Part shown: piece after piece, positions 56,917 to 64,000 of the stretch | Numbering within the stretch: the first letter of the stretch is position 1 | How the letters are laid out: every line of letters begins with the position of its first letter | Assembly (NCBI GenBank): GCA_050084515.1 | Contig: CM114271.1 | Location: 61,070,001 to 61,134,000, forward strand | Length of the DNA stretch: 64,000 nucleotides | Direction: 5' to 3' | Source: Blasia pusilla | Lineage: Eukaryota > Marchantiophyta > Marchantiopsida > Blasiales | Translations under genes and position numbers: made by a program | Notes under the pieces: generated by a model | Told to the model about the DNA's origin: nothing | Database searches by the model: none | What the model saw: the letters and a program-made list of their open reading frames with translations, nothing else

Positions 56917-59340
56917 GCGCTGCAGATTTTTCAGCGACTACTCGATGTATTCGGATATTACAATCTACAGCAACCGCTAATTTCTCAATCCCCCACTCAA
57001 TCTAAAAGCTGTACTTTACAGCTCTCCATGCACCCGTCGGACATGCACGCTACACATGCACGCTACGAATGGTCAGATCTCTTGCCAATGAATCACAGCG
57101 ACTCCCGATTCCTTAAAATCTCTCGGAGGCAGATGTAAAATGCATCAGATAATGCCATCGCGGAAATAGCGTCGATCGCCAAGAGACGGAATTGCGGCTT
57201 CTTCCCATGATTGACGTCGAGGGAAAAGGTTCTCCTGTAAGCCAAAAAATGCGTAAGGAAAGTGCCACTATGCGTAAGGAGAGTGCAGTGGCACTGCCGC
57301 GCTCTCGGAATCCACAGCCATAAAAATCAGGAGTTCCATACAATAAAGATTCGAGAAAGACATGGTGGTTTATCTTGAAATTCCCTTCGCCCCTTACTCA
57401 ATGAGTGTTGGCAGAGTCTCACCACCTTCGGAAGAGTTTCGCCACCCCCGATGCCTCTGTGCCCGATAAAAGAAGCGAGCGCATTCTAAATTTAGGTAGT
57501 TCAAAAGGGTGTTACAACTTTCGGATCAAATAAAATCTTCAACTAATATTTTCAACTCTTTCGAATTTATGAAATGGTGAAATAACATCCCTCGAAATAT
57601 AAGGTCTTTTATGAAGTGTACATGTCAAATTGGAGGGTTTCACTTCTTTGGGAGGGGGAGTTACCAAAAGAAATAACCCCCAAAAGAAGTATAGATTCCT
57701 CAAGTGATTCATGATTATATTATAAAAGAGTGCTCTTACATAGGGTGCCTTCCCTCATGGTGACACTTGTCTTTTTAGGCCTTTAATTGATTGAGAGGTG
57801 TTATTCTCCCCATTAACTTCTTTTGAAATCAGAGACTTTGTCTTAAGAGCTAATTTCATTCAAAACCGACTAGTATGGGGAAAAGTCATCATACTAAACA
57901 AACCTCTCACAAGAATAGATTCTAACATAAAAATGAATTTTCATTACAATTAATGTCTTTTGATCATAGTAGGAGAAAACTCTTTACCACAAGGTATGTA
58001 ACAAACCTTTGATACTTAGAAGATGGATTACAAGCTAGGGGAGGAGGTGGGAGATGAATGGGGCAATGTGGGGATAAGTAAGTTGGGTAAGGAGGAGAAG
58101 GAACAAGAGGTAGCGAAGGGATTAAGGTAGAAAAGATGGTAGTTGGAAGCTAGCACTTAGATGAGATATGTGAAGATGGCAAAGTAATAATATTTGGTAG
58201 TAAATGAATTGAGAGTATGATGATTGTTAACACACTTAAAAGGGATAAGAGGATGATAGGGAAGGAACCACCATAATAAAAGTAATGGAATCCATAGAGG
58301 ATAGATTTACATGGAAAGAATTAAGGTTAGCCACATGAAAATTTATGATTAAATATCACCGTAAGAAGAATAAAAAGCAATAAAATTTGAGAAAAGAAGA
58401 AGAAGTGAATTATTTGCTATCAAAAGAAATTTCTTGAGAATATCAATCAATAATTCCCTCCAAGAGATACCAAATGTAGGCAAGGGAAAAGTGATAAGGT
58501 AAAATACCAAAATAGTAGCTTAAAGAAAGACATACGAGAAGATTTAACCTGAAACAAACCCATACACAAAAATAGATGACAATGGAGAAGGAAAAAAAAC
58601 TAGAAAATGCACTTGGTATGAAAAGCACCGCCTCACCAAAACAATTTAACCAGAACAAGCCCACTAAAAACCAATACTCCATGAGACAGTAACAAAGGAA
58701 ATTGGAGGCACCAAGAAGAGGATGTGAAGAGAAATTAAAGCCACTCACCAATATTTCATATGAAGGGATAGGTCATAATATTAAGCCTTGCATACAACAT
58801 AATATTAAGAAAATCAAAAGGAACCCTTTGATATGATTGTAACCAATAGTGCAATATAAAAAGAAGGAAATATGAGAATTGTGTTCAGGGATCTATGAGG
58901 ATATCCAAGAGGGGAGGAGGTCCCAAAATCCCAAGAATTTGGCAAAACCAAGTGTAAATGGAAAAAAGAAAGACCTAAAGGTAAAGATTAAGAAGATGAA
59001 CAAATTTAGTCTAAGGTTGAAAATATTGAAGTAAGATTGAAATAGCTATTACCAGAATACTTAACGGTTCCTCTATGTTTTCTCCTTATCCTCCTCCTAC
59101 TAACAAAATTCCATTAAAATATTCATTCATCCCTCCTCCTTGTTACAAGTGCTATGAGACATTTGGGTGGGCATGAACAATATGATACACACAGGTCCAT
59201 AACAAAATGAAGAGCAAGAATGTCATAAAGTCTATTTTTTTGGGTTTGAACAATTCATGTGAGTATATTAAAATAGTTAAATGAAGAATTTATGAGAAGA
59301 AATCTTTGATTTCTTTCAAGAAGGACAATAAGATTTTCTC
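56917..59340. other. Spacer, becoming AT-rich, no gene seen
   Basis: 57.0-57.5 kb is mixed composition; from about 57.5 kb the DNA is AT-rich with purine-rich runs. The 102-codon minus-strand frame at 58,443-58,751 is Phe/Tyr/Leu-rich because it reads the complement of purine-rich DNA and is not called. No RNA or mobile-element protein was recognised. Confidence 0.5.
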
Positions 59341-59379
59341 CGGCATTAAATATAGCAAAGGATTACAAAATATAACTAA

Positions 59380-60010
59380 TTATATCCTTAATATTATCAC
59401 TATTTTTTTTATCAATAATTGCTAGGTATTATTGGAATAGCCCTAAATAATGATAGTCCAACGATTCTAAAATTTTTCATTAGCCTTCCAAAAGAAATAT
59501 TTCCATTAGAGATCAATTCCCAATATTTCAAGACCAATTCCAAGTCTTACAAGTAGAGAGATATAGTTAGAACCTAATTTTTCTTTAGGTAGTTTTTAGA
59601 GATATACATATTACTAACTCTCTTCAATGCATCTATTACAATTCAAGATGAAGAGATATCCAAGAAAATATTAGATACACTAGCTAAAGTATTTGAGTTA
59701 TGCAATAAACATAGGAAGCAATAGAAGCAATATTTGAATGAGGATAAGATAAAATTACTAAAGATGACTTCTTACATCTTTAATATTAGAATTATTCTTA
59801 ATCAATTATTTCAAAGTATCATTGGATTAGTCATAAATAATGATAGTAAAAGGATCATAAATTGTTAATTATCCTTTCAAAATGGATTTCAATTAGAGAT
59901 CCATTTGCAATATTTTAAGAACTTCTGTTTATGGTTAGTATATAAATATGGTAAGGACGTATTGTTTATTGAGTAGTTTTTAGGAATATGCATAGTATGT
60001 AAGAAGATGT
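59380..60010. repeat. Diverged direct duplication, period about 385-390 bp
   Basis: ATTGGAATAGCCCTAAATAATGATAGT (59,431) pairs with ATTGGATTAGTCATAAATAATGATAGT (59,821), followed in both by TTAGAGATC-A-TT...CAATATTT and GTAGTTTTTAG.GATAT.CATA. Non-coding AT-rich DNA; age is considerable given the substitutions. Confidence 0.75.
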
Positions 60011-60224
60011 AAAGATAAAAATTAGGATTGTGAAAACCATACTACCTAATATCTATGTGTACAAAATAAGTAATGCTAAGAAAATTCATCTAGTTCCGTA
60101 TGATGATAGTTAGAATGGCATGTCAAAAAGCAACATGTATGTTCAAATAACCTATGTGCAAAGATTATCATCTATGATAATGTGAAAGGCTTTTTGTGTA
60201 TTCTATCACAAGCCTTCCCTCTCC

Positions 60225-60282
60225 TACTTTATATATTTATTTATATATATATATATATATATAAAAATAAATAAATAAAAGA
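60225..60282. repeat. (TA)n / (AAAT)n microsatellite
   Basis: TTTATATATTTATTTATATATATATATATATATAAAAATAAATAAATAAA-type low-complexity run. Confidence 0.9.
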
Positions 60283-60299
60283 GAGAGAAAAGCTATCTT

Positions 60300-62050
60300 T
60301 ATGCTCTTATTCTTCTTATTTATTCAAGCTAACTCTTTTTACGGCTCCTACTAAGGATGGCTAAAATTAGGTTTGCATGCTCGTTACGACACGTCTATAG
60401 TGAATGCAGAGACACGAGAGAGTGTCCATGTGTATAATCGGTGTGTGTGGCTTCCTGGTATCATTGGATAACTCAAAAATTTAAGGTTAGTTTCGAGATT
60501 GGAAACACAAACGAACGGGAGGGGAATCAGACTTGTGTTTCAATCTTTTACAATTTCTAAAACGGGACCTGAGTGGAGCAGGTTGCAAGCGCTTTGCTAG
60601 ATGGTTTCCATTTTGATCAATGGTTTATTATGTGATCTGTAGAATTTAAAAGTGGTGTGGCATAGGTTTCCTTGCGCGCAAGAATTATCCATACACCTGC
60701 GACCCTGCACATATCTGCTTGTGTTACACCCTGCAGAGTGCGTAGAACCAATATACTTCTCCAATTAACAGAGACCATGGCGGCGCTTACACACTTATTA
60801 TTTATTACAAGGGATCTGATGCGGTTGCGGATGGAATCTATTGTTAGTGTGCACTACCTGAAATCTACTGATGTGTAGAGAACATTGCAATAGCTTCTCG
60901 GGCAATCGTAATTACACACGCTCTGGGATTCTTCCAACTTTATGGCTGATTACATTTTTTCTTCCTGCATTCAGATATCCGAGCTAAATTGTTAGGCACT
61001 TTCACAGTTGAGGATCTCATTGCCTACTGTTTTTTCCGGAGCTGAATTTTATTCAATCTGATTCATCTCATACACAACTAATGACTGCAACTTACTATCT
61101 GTGGTATCGAACGATACTGAGATCTACAGGCGATGCCCAATGCAATTCCCCTAATCGTAACTACCCGCCTCCGGTTCACATCAGGAGTATGGACATTTAT
61201 TACGTGCAGTGGTGGCGCACAAGAATAGGTGTTCCTTTCCTATCTCTATTTCTTGTTGTTGATCCTACGTGCTGATTTGTGTGCCTTGTCAAGGATAGTT
61301 GCTAGCATGCGTATCAGGCCTTACTACTCATTTTCTAGTCTCATTCATTGGGTCAGGATTTTTGAAGTGACTGATCTTAAGGCTGCCAATATCACTATTG
61401 CACTCGGTCTGCGATCTACCTGCGAAGTTATCAGTCAGACGAGAGTTTGAGCGTGATCGGAAGGTGCTTTTCATTCCCTCTCCACTCTTTCAATTCACAC
61501 TCTCACATATGTGCTACATGTTTCATACTCATAATTGAGGAGTGAAGCATAGCGACCCGCGGCTTCCAAGGGTCTCATGTGACAAATGACAAATTAACGT
61601 GGTCTTGCCCAGATCAGCGGCCAAATGTCTTTCTTCTGAGATAGTAGAGACTTCATGATCACTTTTGTGCACAGGCTCTTTCTTTCACGACTCCTTGGCA
61701 TTCATGATTTTCTATAGTGCACCTTCGTAAGCTCCCACTTTTTCTTTTTTCCTTTGATTTGTATCTTCTTAACCTAATATGTGCCTTGTTGTATGTAGCT
61801 CAGCCTACGATCGAGGTTAGTTGATAGTGAGTTCAGAATTCAAGTGCGTAACCTTTCATGTCGGATGTTTATATACACTATTTTTCGGCTGACCCGCCAT
61901 GTGTGTATGATCTGGTCTGCTGTGTAAGATTCCATTGCCCTTGCTTTGATTTCTTTCACATGTCTATATATTTTGTAATTCTGTTGTGAATTTTGAACAA
62001 CTATTTTTTGAGAACTCAGCAAAAGCTAGTAGAAATGTCACTGCATAGCT
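60300..62050. other. Region with no recognised gene
   Basis: Frames are short (up to 73 codons) and without known motifs, on both strands. T-rich pyrimidine runs such as TTTTTCTTTTTTCCTTTG are frequent. Confidence 0.45.
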
Positions 62051-62059
62051 CATTTCCTT

Positions 62060-63400
62060 CAAGGGTGTCATTCTCCACCTCCCTGTTCTGTAAATCCGGA
62101 GTATCTCAATACTCCACTATTTAGGAAGTTGTATAATTTTCCCCACATATTCCGTGGTATAACAAATATGGCTGCTACTTAGTGGTACAATGACCTTTAT
62201 ACCCATAGCATTTTTTATACTCACCTACTACGGTGTCCCAGCTAATCATGTACACCTTCCCGTTCTCTAAGTTCAGGATTCTTTAATACTAAAGGTCATT
62301 ACCCTTACTTGCTCGATAGTCAGAGCTCATGCCCGACCATGGATTCGTTATCTACCTTAATTTTGCTGGACCGTGGAATAACCATGAATGACCATTTACT
62401 TTAGTACTTCTATGTGCTCAAGCTTTTCAACTACAGGTAGATCTTATAACCATCAGGTTTAGAAATGGACACTCAGGCATGGTGTCCTTACCATTCATAA
62501 ACCGTCACAAGTATCAAGGTGGGTGGGTAACATCATCAACTCCAGTGCTCCCAATGTTCTATCCCTTATCTTTTTCGGCCTACAATATTTTAGTTGTTCA
62601 CTTCCATGCCTTAAACCATCTTTTTGTGAATACATACCTTGCTTTCCGTCCAGCTAGTGCCAGTATACTTACTCATTTTCATTTGTCACCCGTTTCCTGT
62701 GCCTACTACCGTCTCAGATTTTTGTGGTTATCTTTGGTCTAGTAAGTATTACAAATACCCGCCTTATACTGATAATATTTTCAGAATTCACCTATTGCAG
62801 TGTCCCGATTATTGATATGCACCTTCTCGTTCTTTAAGTCCATGATGCTTTGCTACTGATGGCCGTTACCCTTACTTGCTACATAGCTAAACCTTATACT
62901 TGGCCATCGAGTTCTCCATTTGCCCCCATGTTGTTTGGCTATGCCAAAAAACGTGGGGAGAATAGCCATAGCCTTTACAAGTCCTGTGTGCCTACGTTGT
63001 GTATCTACAAACACCTCCTATACCCGTCGGAGTTAAAAATGGGCACTGGGGCATGGTGTCCTTCCGATTCAAAAAATGTTGCAAGTATCAAATTGGGTAA
63101 ATAACATTATCGATCTCTTGTACCCCAGTACCCCAGTCTCCTAACTCTTATCCATTTTGACCTACATTATTTAGGCTGTTAATATCCATGCCTTAAACTA
63201 TCTTTGTGTGAGTGCATACCTTGCTTTCCTTCCAATGTTTTTCAGCTAATGCCAATGTGCCCACTCATATTAATTCCTCATCCGTTTCCTGTGCTTGTTA
63301 CTTTCTCAAGTTCTACTCCTTATGTATGGTTTAGTAAGTACTGAGAGTACCCGCTTGCTTCACTGAACTATTGCCATATGTGCCCCTATTCTCTCATCCT
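62060..63400. repeat. Tandem repeat with unit of about 570-580 bp
   Basis: Anchors repeat in order: TCACCTACTACGGTGTCCC (62,221) with TTCACCTATTGCAGTGTCCC (62,788); GGCATGGTGTCCTT (about 62,474 and 63,051); CATGCCTTAAAC (62,605 and 63,187); CATACCTTGCTTTCC; CCGTTTCCTGTGC; and TTTGGTCTAGTAAGTA with ATGGTTTAGTAAGTA. Two nearly full units span about 62,190-62,755 and 62,756-63,345, with a partial earlier unit (CACCTCCCTGTTCTGTAAAT, about 62,072) and the possible start of another at 63,349 (TACCCGCTTG). Confidence 0.8.
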
Positions 63401-64000
63401 TATACTATTCGCCTTGATATTTCACTCTCCCACCTAAAAACTTGAGTACCAACCATGGCCTACATCATTTCATGCACGTGACTTAGGCGTCTGTTGCAAT
63501 TTATTGATGCTATTGGGCACCGTTCTCCCAAAAATTCACAACTGCTTTGACTACACTTGTTTACATAGTGTGATAGCCTATTACCACCTAAGTTCATCAC
63601 GTCTTCTTGTCCATTGTACTAACATATTAACAGTTGGTTCGTAGTACTATACAACAGCCAAGTTGTATTACTTCCAGACGATTCCGTCACTCAGGTCTAC
63701 AGCGCACACAGAGGTTACGTGTGTGCTAAAGTCATGCTAGGATGAGACATACGAACCGTATGAAGCTTTCACAAAAACCAGCTTATAAAGCATAGATAGA
63801 CATTGATGCTCTGCTAGCCATCATTAATTAATAAGATGACATGCTATGGATATTGTGGGCTTGTATGTTATCATACAATTAATTCATCCATGACCCTTAT
63901 TACATCAAATATCTATCCTCCCTATGCACTCGTCAATGGGTATATGCTTAAGTACATCAACCCCAGCCCTGGCTCATTCCATGTTTGTTGTTGTTGCTCG
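63401..64000. other. Right-edge spacer
   Basis: No gene or RNA recognised. Possible further diverged copies of the neighbouring tandem unit could not be aligned by eye. Confidence 0.4.

Noticed and set aside
58443-58751. 102-codon hydrophobic minus-strand frame resembling a membrane protein
   Set aside because: Complement of purine-rich AT DNA yields Phe/Tyr/Leu/Ser runs; no start context, no homologous motif.
1-64000. Search for tRNA, rRNA and CRISPR features
   Set aside because: No cloverleaf with a convincing GGTTCRA-type box, no rRNA core sequence and no spacer-repeat array was seen by eye; a tRNAscan or Rfam run would be needed to exclude weak cases.

Overview
The window is land-plant nuclear DNA dominated by transposable elements, with one gene that looks intact: a secretory class III peroxidase at about 53.4-55.3 kb (four exons, + strand). 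The plant assignment rests on that family and on plant-type CACTA (TNP2), hAT (DUF659-type) and Ty3/gypsy proteins. A non-seed plant such as a liverwort is possible, but this is only an impression from the sequence style and was not tested.

Layout. 1-4.4 kb: moderately GC-rich sequence with no recognisable gene. 4.4-11 kb: AT-rich spacer carrying a retroelement tail relic, two copies of a GCCCG-rich dispersed repeat, a TAAA microsatellite and a solo-LTR-like repeat (10,158-11,029). 11.4-14.2 kb: a decayed protein-kinase-like gene followed by a coiled-coil ORF. 14.4-22.9 kb: a degenerate + strand Ty3/gypsy element (Tat/Athila-like by its reverse transcriptase and primer-binding site) with an extra sense-strand ORF downstream of pol. 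23.1-46.2 kb: a - strand Ty3/gypsy element with recognisable LTR sequence at both ends, split by a 16.2-kb CACTA element (28,911-45,108). The CACTA element has matching CACTAGAAGAAAT termini, a TTG target duplication, TNP2- and TNPA-like genes, a fragment of a leucine-rich-repeat receptor gene, and a second copy of the solo-LTR-like repeat. 46.2-50.3 kb: a decayed - strand hAT transposase gene and a third GCCCG-rich copy. 52.0-52.9 kb: the C-terminal part of a non-LTR-retroelement-like protein with a CCHC motif and a possible restriction-like endonuclease region. 53.1-55.3 kb: the peroxidase gene. 55.4-64 kb: mostly non-coding, with diverged tandem duplications of about 62, 385 and 570 bp.

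Order of events read from the nesting: the gypsy element appears to have inserted just beyond the 3' end of the hAT gene; CACTA then inserted into the gypsy internal region; and the solo-LTR-like copy inserted into the CACTA subterminal region. All transposon genes carry stops or frameshifts, so none looks autonomous as it stands. The most unusual items are a PHD-finger tail on the - strand gypsy polyprotein (broken by one extra base in a homopolymer), the LRR fragment inside CACTA, the kinase-like pseudogene with altered catalytic motifs, and the non-LTR C-terminal fragment interrupted by a single TGA.
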